From NCBI RefSeq assembly GCF_002086695.1, contig NZ_MVIH01000001.1:310001-374000 (forward strand): a stretch of 64,000 nucleotides of DNA. Reading direction: 5' to 3'. This document shows positions 35,205 to 46,712 of this stretch, piece after piece. The position numbers and the translations under genes were made by a program. The stretch comes from Mycolicibacterium rhodesiae. GTDB lineage: Bacteria > Actinomycetota > Actinomycetes > Mycobacteriales > Mycobacteriaceae. The notes beneath the pieces were generated by a model. It made no database searches. It worked only from the letters and a program-made list of their open reading frames with translations, and was not told the origin of the DNA. Within the stretch, counting starts at the first letter, position 1, and every line of letters begins with the position of its first letter.

Positions 35205-36632
35205 ATGCAACATGTGAACGCCTACCGCGACGACGCGCTCGGCACGATGGACGCTGTGGCCCTGGTCGATGCCCTGCGCACCGGCAAAGTGTCCCGTCCC
35301 GAGCTCGTGGAGGCCGCTATCGCGCGGACCGAGGCGGTCAACCCCTCGCTCAACGGTTTGGCGCATCAGACGTTCGAGCGGGCACTCGCGCGCGCGTACG
35401 CCGGCGGGCGCGGATACTTCGACGGGGTGCCGACGTTCATCAAGGACAACGTCGACGTCGAGGGCATGCCGACGATGCAGGGCACCGATGCCTGGGAGCC
35501 GCGTCCACAACCCGCGCACGGCGAGTTCGCCAGCCTCTTTCTGGCCACCGGTCTGGTGCCGCTGGGCAAGACGCAGCTCTCGGAGTTCGGGTTCAGTGCC
35601 TCTGCCGAGCATCCGCGCCTGGGCGCGGTCCGCAATCCCTGGGACACCGACTTCACCGCCGGGGCGTCATCGTCGGGCTCCGGTGCGTTCGTCGCAGCCG
35701 GTGTGGTGCCCATCGCCCACGCCAATGACGGCGGCGGCTCCATCCGCATCCCCGCCGCCTGCAACGGCCTGGTGGGCCTGAAGCCGTCGCGCGGCAGGCT
35801 GCCGCAGGACAAGATGACCCGACAGATGCCGGTGCGCATCGTCAATGACGGGGTGCTGACCCGCAGTGTGCGCGACACCGCCGCGTTCTACCGGGAAGCC
35901 GAGCGGGTCTGGCGTGACCGAAAACTTCCGCCGATCGGTGCCGTCACCGGGCCCGGCACCGCCCGGCTGCGCATCGCGGTCGTCACCCAATCGGTCATTC
36001 GTCAGGCCGCACCCAGTATCCGTGACCACACCCTGAAGACCGCCGAATTGCTTGCCGGCCTTGGCCATAACGTCGAGTACCTCGACCAGCCGCCGGTGCC
36101 GCGCTACTTCCTGGACGACTTCCTGTTGTACTGGGCGTTTTTGGCGATGACGTTGGTGCGAACCGGGCAGCGGACATTCGGTCAGAGTTTCGACAAGACG
36201 AAGCTCGACAATCTCACCTTGGGGCTCGACCGGCACGCCAGTCGAAACCTGCACAAGTTGCCGATCGCCATCACGCGGTTGCGCAGGCTGCGGCGAGTCA
36301 CCGCCCGGCTCTATCAGACCTACGACGTGATCCTGATGCCCACGCTCGCCTAGGAGACGCCCCGCATCGGTCATCTGGATCCCACCGCGGACTTCCAGCA
36401 GATCATGGACCGACTGATCGACTGGGTGGCTTTCACCCCTCTGCAGAACGCCACCGGCGAGCCCGCGATCTCCTTGCCGCTGGCCCAATCCGCGTCCGGG
36501 ATGCCGGTGGGCATGATGCTGGCCGGACCGCTCGGCCACGAACGCCGACTCCTGGAGCTCGCCTACGAACTCGAGGCGGCCCAGCCATGGCCGCGCATGG
36601 ACACCGCGAACCAACAGCCGCTGTCGCACTAG
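35205..36632 (+). pseudogene. Amidase (AmiC-like), interrupted by an in-frame TAG
   Basis: An amidase-signature family gene with the Ser-Ser-Lys catalytic set intact in the first part: K (PTFIKDNVD), the GASSSGSG box and the nucleophile in DGGGSIRIPA. The frame stops at TAG (36351-36353) after VILMPTLA. Reading on in the same frame gives ETPRIGHLDPTADF and the rest of the normal amidase C-terminus (TGEPAISLPLAQSASGMPVGMMLAGPLG) to the stop at 36632, so a single nonsense change splits an otherwise intact gene. Length without it would be about 475 residues. It corresponds to Rv2888c by position. The truncated product may be inactive. Confidence 0.8.
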
Positions 36633-36680
36633 TTGCCGCAGACACCTTGATTTAACAGCCGGGGTGTTCGCGTAACTCGA

Positions 36681-37901
36681 GTGACATCAGCGGATTCGGT
36701 GGCCGAAACAGTCCGCGCCGAATATTTCGGTGTGGAAACCTCTGCCTCCACAACGATTTCGCGGCCATCGGTGATCGCCACAACATCTGGAAACAAGACG
36801 TTCGTGCGTCTGCTCCGGTTTGCTTGGGCGAACATCCGCCGGCGGCCCGAACGGTTTGTGCTGTCGGTTCTCGGTATCGCCCTGGCGATCACCTGCGTGA
36901 CGGTGGTGCGCACAATTTCGTCGAGCTTCGCCATCACCGGCGCCGATTCGGTGACCGACGTGCTCGGCGGTGCTCAACTGTGGGCGGTGCCTGCCGCGGG
37001 CGTCCACTACGACAGCTCGGTCCAGGCGCTCGTCGCCGATGGTCCGGCACCGGCGATCGAAGCCCCCGGGGGGTGGCGTGCGATCAAGACGCTGTCGGGA
37101 GTCACCGACATCAGTGGGACGGCGGTATCGCTGCGCGGCAACGACGAAATCCCGGACGGGCAAGCAGCTTTGGGCTCCGGCATCGCGCACCGACTGGGTC
37201 TGCACGATGGTGACCGGATCAGCGTCGGCTCACAGAACCTCGCTGTGGTGGTGCGCGGCGCGGGAGAATCGGTCACGGTTCCGACGCCGTTGGCGCGCAC
37301 GGTGGTGGGCGACAACGGGTGGTGGACCGTCTACGCGCCGACCGGTCAGGAGAAGAGCCGCAGCCTCGGCAGCACTTTCGGTGACGCGGTGGGCCTGCGG
37401 TCCACCTCCGATCCGTCCGTCAAACCCGATCCCGGCGGCCCAGGCCTGATCTACGACACGGTGGGCGGTACCGGCCCGCTGACGTTCGATCAGAAGTTCT
37501 CCGCGCTGTTCTCCGGCAAGGTCACCAGTTCGACACTCGGCATCATCTCGATCATCGGACTGGTGCTGGGCTTCATCATCGCCGTGTCGTCCTTCCTGGC
37601 GGCCGTGCAGGAACGCCGTCGTGAATTCGGCATCATGTCCAGCATCGGCCTGGCCGACGAGGTGCTCTATTTCTTCCTCGTCGAATCCGCCGTCGTGTTC
37701 GTGGCGGCCTATGTGGTGGGCGTTCTGACCGCCGGAGTCGCTGTCTGGCTGGTGATTCCTGGGATCGCCACCCCGGTCGCCTGGCTGCAGGCGGCGGGCA
37801 TGGTGGCAGGTTTCCTGCCCGCGATGTCCATCCTCGGCGCGCTGATACCTGTACATCGCCTACTGCAGAACCGTCCGGTCGACCTACTCGGAGCGCGCTG
37901 A
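36681..37901 (+). CDS. ABC transporter permease (FtsX/MacB-like)
   Basis: 406 residues. A short N-terminal lead, one transmembrane helix (FVLSVLGIALAITCVTVV), a periplasmic domain of about 220 residues, and three C-terminal helices with the FtsX signature QERRREFGIMSSIGL. GTG start; the conserved permease core begins near FVRLLRFAWANIRRRPERF, so a GTG at 36804 is a possible shorter start. Its stop overlaps the next permease start by one base. With the genes at 37901 and 38470 it forms an ABC exporter of unknown substrate. Confidence 0.85.
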   Translation: MTSADSVAETVRAEYFGVETSASTTISRPSVIATTSGNKTFVRLLRFAWANIRRRPERFVLSVLGIALAITCVTVVRTISSSFAITGADSVTDVLGGAQLWAVPAAGVHYDSSVQALVADGPAPAIEAPGGWRAIKTLSGVTDISGTAVSLRGNDEIPDGQAALGSGIAHRLGLHDGDRISVGSQNLAVVVRGAGESVTVPTPLARTVVGDNGWWTVYAPTGQEKSRSLGSTFGDAVGLRSTSDPSVKPDPGGPGLIYDTVGGTGPLTFDQKFSALFSGKVTSSTLGIISIIGLVLGFIIAVSSFLAAVQERRREFGIMSSIGLADEVLYFFLVESAVVFVAAYVVGVLTAGVAVWLVIPGIATPVAWLQAAGMVAGFLPAMSILGALIPVHRLLQNRPVDLLGAR

Positions 37902-38467
37902 TGATGAGGTTCGGACTTTCCTACGGCTGGCTGGCGGCGCGGCGCCGGGTCCGCGAGATGGTGCTACCGATCGTCACCACCGCGACGGGTGCCTTCCTCG
38001 TCGTCATCGTCTTCGGAATGTCGGCCGGCATTCAGGAACAGTCGGCGTCGCTGGGCCATGCTAACGAGATCGGCCGGGCCGTCATCCTGATCGCGATCAC
38101 CGTGCTGTTGGTGGGTGTCGTCGAGGTGGCCGTGGCGACCACCCGCACGATCGCGCACCGCACCCGCGAACTCGGGGTGCTCGGTGCCACCGGGGTGCCG
38201 CGTCGTCCCGTCATCGCCGCACTGCTCGTCGAACCCGCGGTCGCGGCAACGCTCGGAGCGATAGTCGGTGTGGTACTTGCAATCATCGCCGCCGTCGTAC
38301 TCGGCATGCTCGGTCTGGTGCCCACCGGGGTGTCGGCGGGCGGCCTCGGGTTCGGCGCGGCGATCGCGATCGCCGTCAGCATTACCGCCGCCCTGGCGAC
38401 CAGCGTCATACCCACCTGGAACGCGGCGTCGCGTCCCCCTGTCCACTCCCTGTCGACCGGAGGTTAG
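37901..38467 (+). CDS. Second FtsX-like ABC permease (short form)
   Basis: 188 residues with about four helices and the FtsX motif RTRELGVLGATGVPRR. It lacks the large periplasmic domain and has the core helices only, so it is a short partner of the preceding permease, perhaps a remnant of a duplicated permease half. It lies between that gene and the ATPase gene in one operon. Confidence 0.85.
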   Translation: MMRFGLSYGWLAARRRVREMVLPIVTTATGAFLVVIVFGMSAGIQEQSASLGHANEIGRAVILIAITVLLVGVVEVAVATTRTIAHRTRELGVLGATGVPRRPVIAALLVEPAVAATLGAIVGVVLAIIAAVVLGMLGLVPTGVSAGGLGFGAAIAIAVSITAALATSVIPTWNAASRPPVHSLSTGG

Positions 38468-38469
38468 AC

Positions 38470-39192
38470 ATGACCGCAGTCGAAGACGCCGCCCCCGACG
38501 TCGGATCGGCGCCCGAACCGTCGCCGGTGATCGAGATCAGCGACGTGTGGAAGTTGCACAAGCTCGGCGACGAAGTCGTCAAAGCGCTGATCTCCGCCGA
38601 ACTGACCGTGATGCCAGGCGAATTCGTCTGCCTGATGGGCCCGAGCGGCAGCGGCAAGTCGACGCTGTTGAACATCATCGGCGGCCTGGACCGGCCGACC
38701 AAAGGGTCGGTCCTGATCGCAGGCCGGGACACCGCGAGGTTGACCGAAAGTCAATTCGCCGCACTGCGCCACGACACCATCGGGTTCATCTTCCAGAGCT
38801 ACAACCTGATCCCGTTCCTGTCCGCGGTGGAGAACGTCGAGTTGCCGCTGATGTTCGAGCCGTATGACCGTAAGGCGTTGCGGCAGCGTGCACTCGATCT
38901 GCTCGACCTGGTCGGGCTGAGCCACCGGGTGCACCACCAGCCGACCAAGATGTCGGGCGGGGAGCAACAGCGCACCGCGATCGCGCGGTCGCTGATCAGC
39001 AACCCGACATTGGTGCTGGCCGACGAGCCGACGGCAAATCTGGACCACCGTACCGGGGAAACGGTGGTGCGCATGCTGCGTGACCTGTGCTCAACGCTGG
39101 GCGTGACGGTCGTCGCCAGCACCCACGATCCCACGGTGGCCGATGAAGCGAGCCGTGTCGTCCGGATGAGAGACGGACAAATCATCAATTGA
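38470..39192 (+). CDS. ABC transporter ATP-binding protein (LolD/MacB type)
   Basis: 240 residues. Walker A GPSGSGKST, Q-loop FQSYNLIPF, signature MSGGEQQRTAIARSL, Walker B LVLADEPTANLD and the His loop STHDPTVADE. It energises the two upstream permeases, in the standard layout of MacB-like exporters or lipoprotein-release systems. Two bases separate it from the second permease stop. Confidence 0.93.
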   Translation: MTAVEDAAPDVGSAPEPSPVIEISDVWKLHKLGDEVVKALISAELTVMPGEFVCLMGPSGSGKSTLLNIIGGLDRPTKGSVLIAGRDTARLTESQFAALRHDTIGFIFQSYNLIPFLSAVENVELPLMFEPYDRKALRQRALDLLDLVGLSHRVHHQPTKMSGGEQQRTAIARSLISNPTLVLADEPTANLDHRTGETVVRMLRDLCSTLGVTVVASTHDPTVADEASRVVRMRDGQIIN

Positions 39193-39216
39193 TCCAACTC
39201 CGATGGGGAGTTACGT

Positions 39217-40737
39217 ATGACGCAACAAATAGACGCGCCGGCCTCGGCCGGGCGTGACAAGCTGCTGACCACAGAGCTCGTTCCCGAGCAGGTCCTGCCG
39301 AAGGTGATGACCACCTTCGGCCTGACCGCCACCTACGTCTTCATCATCTGCTGGATCACCGGCTCGTCGATCATGGCCGCCGGTGGATGGACCGCGATTC
39401 CGATGTGGATTCTCGGCATCCTCACCTTCCTGATCCCCGCGGGCATGGCGGTCGCCGAACTCGGCAACCTGTGGCCAGGGGAAGGTGGTGTCTACATCTG
39501 GGCGACCCGAACCATGGGCGAGACATGGGGATTCATCGGCGGCTACCTGTCGTGGATCCCGGTGGTCCTCAACTCCGCGTCGTCGCCGGCGATCATCCTG
39601 CAGTTCCTGTTGCTGGCCTTCCACGCCGAGCTGGGCCTGACGCTCACCATCATCATCCAGGTGGCGCTGCTGTGGGCCGTCATCGGCCTGGCCCTGGCCA
39701 AACTCGCGGCCAACCAACGCATCATGAACACCGTCTTCGTCATCTACTGGGCCCTGACGGCCGTCATCTTCATCGCCGGTGTCGTCTACGCGTTCCGCAA
39801 CGGCTCGGCGCAGCCGTTCACCGCGCACGCCGCCTTGGTGCCCGATTTCGCCGGTGCGGGTTTCCTGTACGGCACGGTGCTGCTCTACCTGGTCGGTGTC
39901 GAGACTCCCTACAACATGGGCGCGGAGTTCCTTTCGGTCCGCAAGAGCGGCCCGAAGATGGTGGTCTACGGATCGATCGCGCTGATCTTGATCTATCTGC
40001 TGACCACCTTGGGCACCGTGATGGTGTTGCCTGCCGATCAGGTCGACCCGGTCACCGGCGTCATCGGCATGCTGGGCACCGCCGCACCCAAGGGCGTGAT
40101 GGAAGTCGCGGCTGTGGTGTTGGCCTGCATCGTGTTCGTCGCGCTGATGAGCTACCAGGTGACCTACTCGCGGCTGATCTTCGTCTCCGGCCTCGAGCGT
40201 CACCTGCCGCGAATCTTCACCCACCTCAACCCGCGCACGCGTAACCCCGTCACCGCCGTGCTGATCCAGGGCGTGCTGTCCTCACTGCTGATCGTGGGGT
40301 TGTACTCGCAGAGCAGCATGGCCAACGTCACCGTGTTCCTGCAGGGCGGCCTGTCCATCGCGTGGCTGATCTCCGGGTTCTTCTTCCTGTTCCCGGTCAT
40401 CCTGGCGCGCAAGAAGTACGCCGATCGCTATGCCGCCGAGAAGTTCTGGCGGATCCCCGGCGGCACGGTGGGCGTCTGGGTCACCGTGACCATCGGCACG
40501 CTGGGCACCCTGGGCGGCATCTACTACTCGTTCGCCAAGTCGTGGATCAAGGATGTCTCCGACAGCACCTGGATGATGTGGACCGGCAGCATCGCGGTCG
40601 GCATGTTCGCCCTGGGCGTCGTCGTCTACATCTTCGGCCGCCGCTCAGCACGCAAGATGACCAAAGAAGACGCACTGGCCCATCTGGCCGTGCTCGACCT
40701 CAAGAAGTCCGAATCACCGAGCCCTGAGGCGGTTTGA
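39217..40737 (+). CDS. APC family amino acid/amine permease
   Basis: 506 residues with 12 predicted helices of the amino acid-polyamine-organocation family; the first helix region TYVFIICWITGSSIMAAGGWTAIPMWILGI and later AELGNLWPGEGGVYIWATRTMGE are typical. GGGGAG precedes the ATG. The copper amine oxidase gene follows after six bases, which makes an amine substrate likely for this permease. Confidence 0.88.
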   Translation: MTQQIDAPASAGRDKLLTTELVPEQVLPKVMTTFGLTATYVFIICWITGSSIMAAGGWTAIPMWILGILTFLIPAGMAVAELGNLWPGEGGVYIWATRTMGETWGFIGGYLSWIPVVLNSASSPAIILQFLLLAFHAELGLTLTIIIQVALLWAVIGLALAKLAANQRIMNTVFVIYWALTAVIFIAGVVYAFRNGSAQPFTAHAALVPDFAGAGFLYGTVLLYLVGVETPYNMGAEFLSVRKSGPKMVVYGSIALILIYLLTTLGTVMVLPADQVDPVTGVIGMLGTAAPKGVMEVAAVVLACIVFVALMSYQVTYSRLIFVSGLERHLPRIFTHLNPRTRNPVTAVLIQGVLSSLLIVGLYSQSSMANVTVFLQGGLSIAWLISGFFFLFPVILARKKYADRYAAEKFWRIPGGTVGVWVTVTIGTLGTLGGIYYSFAKSWIKDVSDSTWMMWTGSIAVGMFALGVVVYIFGRRSARKMTKEDALAHLAVLDLKKSESPSPEAV

Positions 40738-40743
40738 CCGACA

Positions 40744-42780
40744 ATGACCATGGACAGCACCGTGCTGAGCACGGGAACGACCGACGACCGTGCCGCTTAC
40801 CCGCTCGACCCGCTCAGCGGCGCCGAGATCGAGATGGCGGCCACCATCGTCAAAGAGTCCGACTATGCGACTCCGACACTGAAATTCGTGATGATCCAGC
40901 TCGCCGAGCCGGACAAGAACGCGCAGTTGACATTTGAGTCGATGACCGATGTCCCGCGGCGCGCGTTCTGCACGATGTACGACGCGGCAGCCAAGCTGGT
41001 CTACGAATCGGTCGTCGACATCGGCGCCCGGGTGGTGGAGTCGTGGACCGCGATTCCCGGCCGATTCCCGTCGTACCTGGTCGAGCACATGACGGGCGTC
41101 GAGGAGGTGGTCCGAGCAGACCCGCGCTGGCAGGAGGCGATGCGTAAGCGCGGCGTCACCGATTTCGACCTGGCGATGATCGACCCCTGGCCGGCCGGCT
41201 ATTACGGCGCGCAGGATCACTACGAGAACTCGCCGCTGATCTGTCGCCCGCTGACGTTCATGCGGGCGGCGCCATCGGAGCACGGCTACGCGCGTCCGGT
41301 GGAAGGGGTGATCGTGACCTTCGACCTCGACTCCATGACGGTGCTCGACGTCGAAGACCACGGCGTGGTGCCGTTGCCGCCCAAAGCAGGCAACTACTCG
41401 CCGGAATTCATGTTCAGTGAGGACAACCGCCCCGCCTTCACCGAATTCCGCGACGACGTCAAGACCATCGAGATCACCCAACCCGACGGGCCGAGCTTCA
41501 CCGTCGACGGCTGGAAGGTCCAATGGCAGAAGTGGTCTCTGCGGGTGGGATTCAACCCCCGCGAGGGGCTGACCATTCACGAGGTGACCTACACCGACCG
41601 AGGTGAAACCCGCCCGATCCTGTATCGGGGTTCGCTCTCGGAGATGGTGGTGCCCTACGGCGACACGTCGCCCACCCACTGGAACAAGAACGTGTTCGAC
41701 ATGGGTGAAGTGGGCATGGGCTTCTCGGCCAATCCGCTGACCCTGGGTTGCGACTGTCTCGGTGAGATCTTCTACTTCGACGGCATGGTGCACGATTCCG
41801 ACGGCAAGGCGGTCACCATTCCGAACGCGATCTGCATGCATGAGGAGGACTACGGAATCTCGTGGAAGCACACGGATTTCCGTACGGGTGAGGTGGAGGT
41901 CCGGCGCTCACGACGGCTGGTCGTCTCGATGATCTGCACCGTGGGCAACTACGAGTACGGATTCTTCTGGTACTTCTACAACGACGCGTCGATCGAGGTC
42001 GAGGTCAAGCTGTCGGGCGTGCTCACCACGGGTGCGGTCGAAGAAGGGGAGTCGCCGCGGTGGGGCAAGCTCGTCGCGCCCGGCATCTACGGACCCAACC
42101 ATCAGCACTTCTTCAACTTCCGACTCGACATGACCGTCGACGGGGCGAAAAATAGTGTCTACGAGGTTGATTCGATCCCGGAGCCGGATCCGGAGCTCAA
42201 TCCGCACAAGAATGCCTGGATCACCAGGGACACCCTCGTCGCCTCGGAAGCTGAAGGCGCCAGGGATTGGAACTGGGACACCGGCCGGTATTGGAAGGTC
42301 ACCAACCCGTCGAAGAAGAATGAACTCGGCAGCCCGGTGGCCTACAAGCTGGTGCCGCGCGAGATCGTGCCGGTGATGGTTCAGGAAGGCTCCTACATCT
42401 ACGACCGGGCGAAGTTCGTTCAGCACAACCTGTGGGTGACGAAGTACGACCCGGCCGAGAAGTTCGCCGCCGGCGACTACATGTATCAGTCGCCGGACGC
42501 CCAGGGGCTGCCGGAGTTCCTTGCGGACGACGCTCCGCTGGACGACACCGACGTGGTGCTTTGGTACACCCTCGGCGCTCACCACATCGTCCGCCCGGAG
42601 GACTGGCCGGTGATGCCGTGCGCCTATGCGGGATTCCATTTGAAGCCGATCGGCTTCTTCGATGGAAATCCCGCGCTGGACCTGCCGCCGTCACCGCCGA
42701 AGGCCTGCCACGCCCATCACCACGGCGATATCGCGGGCGGTTGGCAGACCACCGAGCACCACGAGATCCGCAACGACTGA
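40744..42780 (+). CDS. Copper-containing primary amine oxidase
   Basis: 678 residues. The enzyme oxidatively deaminates primary amines to aldehyde, ammonia and H2O2 using copper and topaquinone. The self-processing TxxNYE motif is T399-V-G-N402-Y403-E404, with Y403 becoming topaquinone. Copper ligands are H453 and H455 (NHQHFFNF) and a His at 613-614 (GAHHIVRPEDWPVMP). Co-operonic with the APC permease, so the pair probably imports and burns an amine for carbon or nitrogen. ATG start at 40744 (a second ATG six bases later is possible). Confidence 0.93.
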   Translation: MTMDSTVLSTGTTDDRAAYPLDPLSGAEIEMAATIVKESDYATPTLKFVMIQLAEPDKNAQLTFESMTDVPRRAFCTMYDAAAKLVYESVVDIGARVVESWTAIPGRFPSYLVEHMTGVEEVVRADPRWQEAMRKRGVTDFDLAMIDPWPAGYYGAQDHYENSPLICRPLTFMRAAPSEHGYARPVEGVIVTFDLDSMTVLDVEDHGVVPLPPKAGNYSPEFMFSEDNRPAFTEFRDDVKTIEITQPDGPSFTVDGWKVQWQKWSLRVGFNPREGLTIHEVTYTDRGETRPILYRGSLSEMVVPYGDTSPTHWNKNVFDMGEVGMGFSANPLTLGCDCLGEIFYFDGMVHDSDGKAVTIPNAICMHEEDYGISWKHTDFRTGEVEVRRSRRLVVSMICTVGNYEYGFFWYFYNDASIEVEVKLSGVLTTGAVEEGESPRWGKLVAPGIYGPNHQHFFNFRLDMTVDGAKNSVYEVDSIPEPDPELNPHKNAWITRDTLVASEAEGARDWNWDTGRYWKVTNPSKKNELGSPVAYKLVPREIVPVMVQEGSYIYDRAKFVQHNLWVTKYDPAEKFAAGDYMYQSPDAQGLPEFLADDAPLDDTDVVLWYTLGAHHIVRPEDWPVMPCAYAGFHLKPIGFFDGNPALDLPPSPPKACHAHHHGDIAGGWQTTEHHEIRND

Positions 42781-42781
42781 G

Positions 42782-43925
<1,144 letters not shown>

Positions 43926-43956
43926 AATCTGGCGGGTCTGTCGTAGGCTCTGCCGC

Positions 43957-44310
43957 ATGGAGCTACTACGTCATGTAGTTGTGCTGGTGCACATCGTCGG
44001 CTTCGCGGTGACGTTCGGCGCGTGGGCGGCCGAAGGGGCAGCCCGGAGATTTCGCACCACCCGGTTGATGGACTACGGCCTGCTCGTGTCACTGCTCACC
44101 GGGCTCGCGCTGGCCGCGCCGTGGCCGGCCGGAATTGTCTTGAACTATCCCAAGATCGGGGTCAAGCTCGCCATCCTGGTGGTGATCGGCGGCCTGCTCG
44201 GGATGGGCAACGCCCGGCAGCGGCGGACCGGGGAGCCCGTGCCGCGTCCGGTCTTTCTCTCGGTCGGGGCCTTATCGCTGGCCGCAGCGGGTATCGCCGT
44301 GCTGTGGTGA
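43957..44310 (+). CDS. Small integral membrane protein
   Basis: 117 residues with four predicted helices: 4-24 (LRHVVVLVHIVGFAVTFGAWA), about 40-62, about 66-80 and about 98-117. Charged patches (RRFRTTR; RQRRTGEPVPR) lie on one side. No family name assigned. It has 32 bases after the methyltransferase stop and may belong to the same message. Confidence 0.75.
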   Translation: MELLRHVVVLVHIVGFAVTFGAWAAEGAARRFRTTRLMDYGLLVSLLTGLALAAPWPAGIVLNYPKIGVKLAILVVIGGLLGMGNARQRRTGEPVPRPVFLSVGALSLAAAGIAVLW

Positions 44311-44434
44311 TGCGCGCACCAGGGAGAACCCGGGAAATCGGCACCTTCGGCGATGAGGCAGGATGGAACTGCCGTCCCGAATGTCGCCGGGATGGCACTC
44401 TCATGCCAGGAGCCCGACTAGTCCGAGGAGTCTG

Positions 44435-45187
44435 ATGGGGGAGACGGCCAACAGCAACGGTGCCGGCACGGGGGAATTGCGCCCGCATTTCAACAGGGTG
44501 GTACTCAAACTCGGCGGGGAGATGTTCGGCGGCGGATCGGTCGGCCTCGATCCCGATGTCGTCGCCCAGGTGGCCCGCCAGATCGCCGAGGTGGTCCGCA
44601 GCGGCGTCCAGGTCGCCGTCGTCATCGGTGGCGGAAACTTCTTCCGCGGTGCGCAGCTGCAGCAGCGCGGGATGGAACGTACCCGTTCCGATTACATGGG
44701 CATGCTCGGCACAGTGATGAACAGTCTTGCGCTGCAAGACTTTCTGGAGAAGGAAGGCATCGTCACCCGGGTCCAGACCGCCATCACCATGGGGCAGGTC
44801 GCGGAGCCTTACATTCCATTGCGTGCAGTGCGGCACCTGGAGAAGGGGCGCGTCGTCATCTTCGGCGCCGGCATGGGTCTGCCGTATTTCTCCACCGACA
44901 CCACCGCCGCGCAGCGTGCTCTGGAGATCCGCGCGGACATCGTGCTGATGGCCAAAGCGGTCGATGGCGTCTTCACCGCCGACCCGCGGGAGGATCCGAA
45001 CGCCGAGATGCTCACCGAGATCAGCCACCGCGAAGTGCTCGACCGCGGGCTTCAGGTCGCCGATGCCACGGCGTTCAGTTTGTGCATGGACAACGGAATG
45101 CCGATCCTGGTCTTCAACCTGCTCACCGACGGGAATATCGCCCGGGCGGTCGCAGGTGAGAAGATCGGAACTCTGGTCAGCGGTTGA
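44435..45187 (+). CDS. pyrH: Uridylate kinase
   Basis: 250 residues. PyrH phosphorylates UMP to UDP in pyrimidine synthesis. Signatures: [46 protein letters not shown] and [18 protein letters not shown] at 44435 with GAGGAG upstream; a frame from 44363 would be longer but poorly conserved. First gene of the pyrH-frr-cdsA-rlmN run. Confidence 0.96.
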   Translation: MGETANSNGAGTGELRPHFNRVVLKLGGEMFGGGSVGLDPDVVAQVARQIAEVVRSGVQVAVVIGGGNFFRGAQLQQRGMERTRSDYMGMLGTVMNSLALQDFLEKEGIVTRVQTAITMGQVAEPYIPLRAVRHLEKGRVVIFGAGMGLPYFSTDTTAAQRALEIRADIVLMAKAVDGVFTADPREDPNAEMLTEISHREVLDRGLQVADATAFSLCMDNGMPILVFNLLTDGNIARAVAGEKIGTLVSG

Positions 45188-45247
45188 GGATGCCCAAGTG
45201 ATTCCGCCGGCGACGATGCAGAGCGAAGCGATGAGGAGGAGCGGCGC

Positions 45248-45805
45248 GTGATTGAAGAGGCTCTCTTCGATGCCGAGGAGAAGATGGAGAAGGCCGTCGC
45301 GGTCGCCCGCGACGACTTGGCGTCCATCCGTACCGGACGGGCCAACCCGGGAATGTTCTCGCGCATCGTCGTCGACTACTACGGGTCGCCGACGCCGATC
45401 ACCCAGCTGTGCAGCGTCAACGTGCCCGAGGCGCGGATGGTCGTCATCAAGCCCTACGAGGCGTCGCAGCTTCGGGCGATCGAAGACGCGATCCGCCACT
45501 CCGACCTGGGGGTGAACCCGACCAACGACGGCAACATCATCCGGGTGTCGATCCCACAGCTGACCGAGGAACGCCGCCGCGACCTGGTCAAGCAGGCCAA
45601 GTCCAAGGGTGAGGACGCCAAGGTGTCGGTGCGCAACGTGCGCCGTCGCGCCATGGAGGAACTGCACCGGATCCGCAAGGACGGCGAAGCCGGCGAGGAC
45701 GAGGTCGGGCGCGCGGAGAAGGACCTGGACAAGGCCACGGCCACCTACGTCGGCCAGATCGAAGAATTGGTCAAGCACAAGGAAGGCGAATTGCTGGAGG
45801 TGTAG
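45248..45805 (+). CDS. frr: Ribosome recycling factor
   Basis: 185 residues. RRF with EF-G splits post-termination ribosomes. Signatures: [47 protein letters not shown] and [21 protein letters not shown] start with GAGGAGGA upstream. It lies 60 bases after pyrH, in the usual order. Confidence 0.97.
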   Translation: MIEEALFDAEEKMEKAVAVARDDLASIRTGRANPGMFSRIVVDYYGSPTPITQLCSVNVPEARMVVIKPYEASQLRAIEDAIRHSDLGVNPTNDGNIIRVSIPQLTEERRRDLVKQAKSKGEDAKVSVRNVRRRAMEELHRIRKDGEAGEDEVGRAEKDLDKATATYVGQIEELVKHKEGELLEV

Positions 45806-45828
45806 CCACCTTTCAGCAACGCATCGAA

Positions 45829-46695
45829 GTGGCGGAAACCGATACCGGCGGCGCGGCCGCGCAGCCAGCGCCCAAGAGCTCGCGCGCCGGGCGTGATCTG
45901 CCCGCCGCCATCGCCGTCGGCGTCGTGCTGGGCGCGATGGCGATCGGCAGCCTGCTGTTCGCCCCGAAGTGGTGGATGCCGCTGCTGGCGGTCGCGATAG
46001 CGATCGCCACCCACGAGGTGGTCCGCCGGCTTCGGGAACACGATTATGTGATGCCCGTCGTGCCGCTGCTGGTCGGCGGGCAGGCGATGATCTGGCTGGC
46101 GTGGCCGTGGGGCGTGGCAGGAACGCTGGGCGCCTATGGCGGGACGATCGTGGTCGCGATGGTGTGGCGCCTGCTCGGTCAGGGCCTACGCGAGCAGCCG
46201 GTGAACTACCTCCGTGACATCGCCGCCTCGGTGCTGTTGGCCACCTGGGTGCCGTTGTTCGCGAGCTTCACCGCGTTGCTGATCTTCCAGGACAACGGCG
46301 GCGCCCGGGTCTTCACCGTCATCGCCACCGTGGTGTTCGCCGATATCGGCGGCTACACGGCCGGCGTGCTGTTCGGCAAGCATCTGCTGGCTCCGGCGAT
46401 CAGCCCCAAGAAATCCTGGGAGGGCCTCGGCGGCTCACTGCTGTTCGGCGTCACCGCTGCCGTGCTTTCGGTCACGTTCCTGCTGCACAAACCGGCCTGG
46501 ATCGGTGTGCCGCTCGGGCTGATGCTGGTGATCACCGGAGTGCTCGGCGACCTGGTCGAGTCCCAGGTCAAGCGCGACCTCGGCATCAAGGACATGGGCA
46601 CGTTGCTGCCGGGCCACGGCGGGATCATGGACCGCATCGACGCGATGCTGCCGTCGGCAGTCGCCGGCTGGATAGTCCTGACCCTGCTGGCCTGA
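45829..46695 (+). CDS. cdsA: Phosphatidate cytidylyltransferase
   Basis: 288 residues. CdsA makes CDP-diacylglycerol, the branch point for phosphatidylinositol and cardiolipin. Eight or so helices end in the family signature [19 protein letters not shown] followed by [11 protein letters not shown]. The N-terminus (1-30) is Ala/Thr-rich. GTG start. rlmN begins 17 bases on. Confidence 0.95.
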   Translation: MAETDTGGAAAQPAPKSSRAGRDLPAAIAVGVVLGAMAIGSLLFAPKWWMPLLAVAIAIATHEVVRRLREHDYVMPVVPLLVGGQAMIWLAWPWGVAGTLGAYGGTIVVAMVWRLLGQGLREQPVNYLRDIAASVLLATWVPLFASFTALLIFQDNGGARVFTVIATVVFADIGGYTAGVLFGKHLLAPAISPKKSWEGLGGSLLFGVTAAVLSVTFLLHKPAWIGVPLGLMLVITGVLGDLVESQVKRDLGIKDMGTLLPGHGGIMDRIDAMLPSAVAGWIVLTLLA

Positions 46696-46712
46696 CCGCC
46701 ATACTGGAGCCA

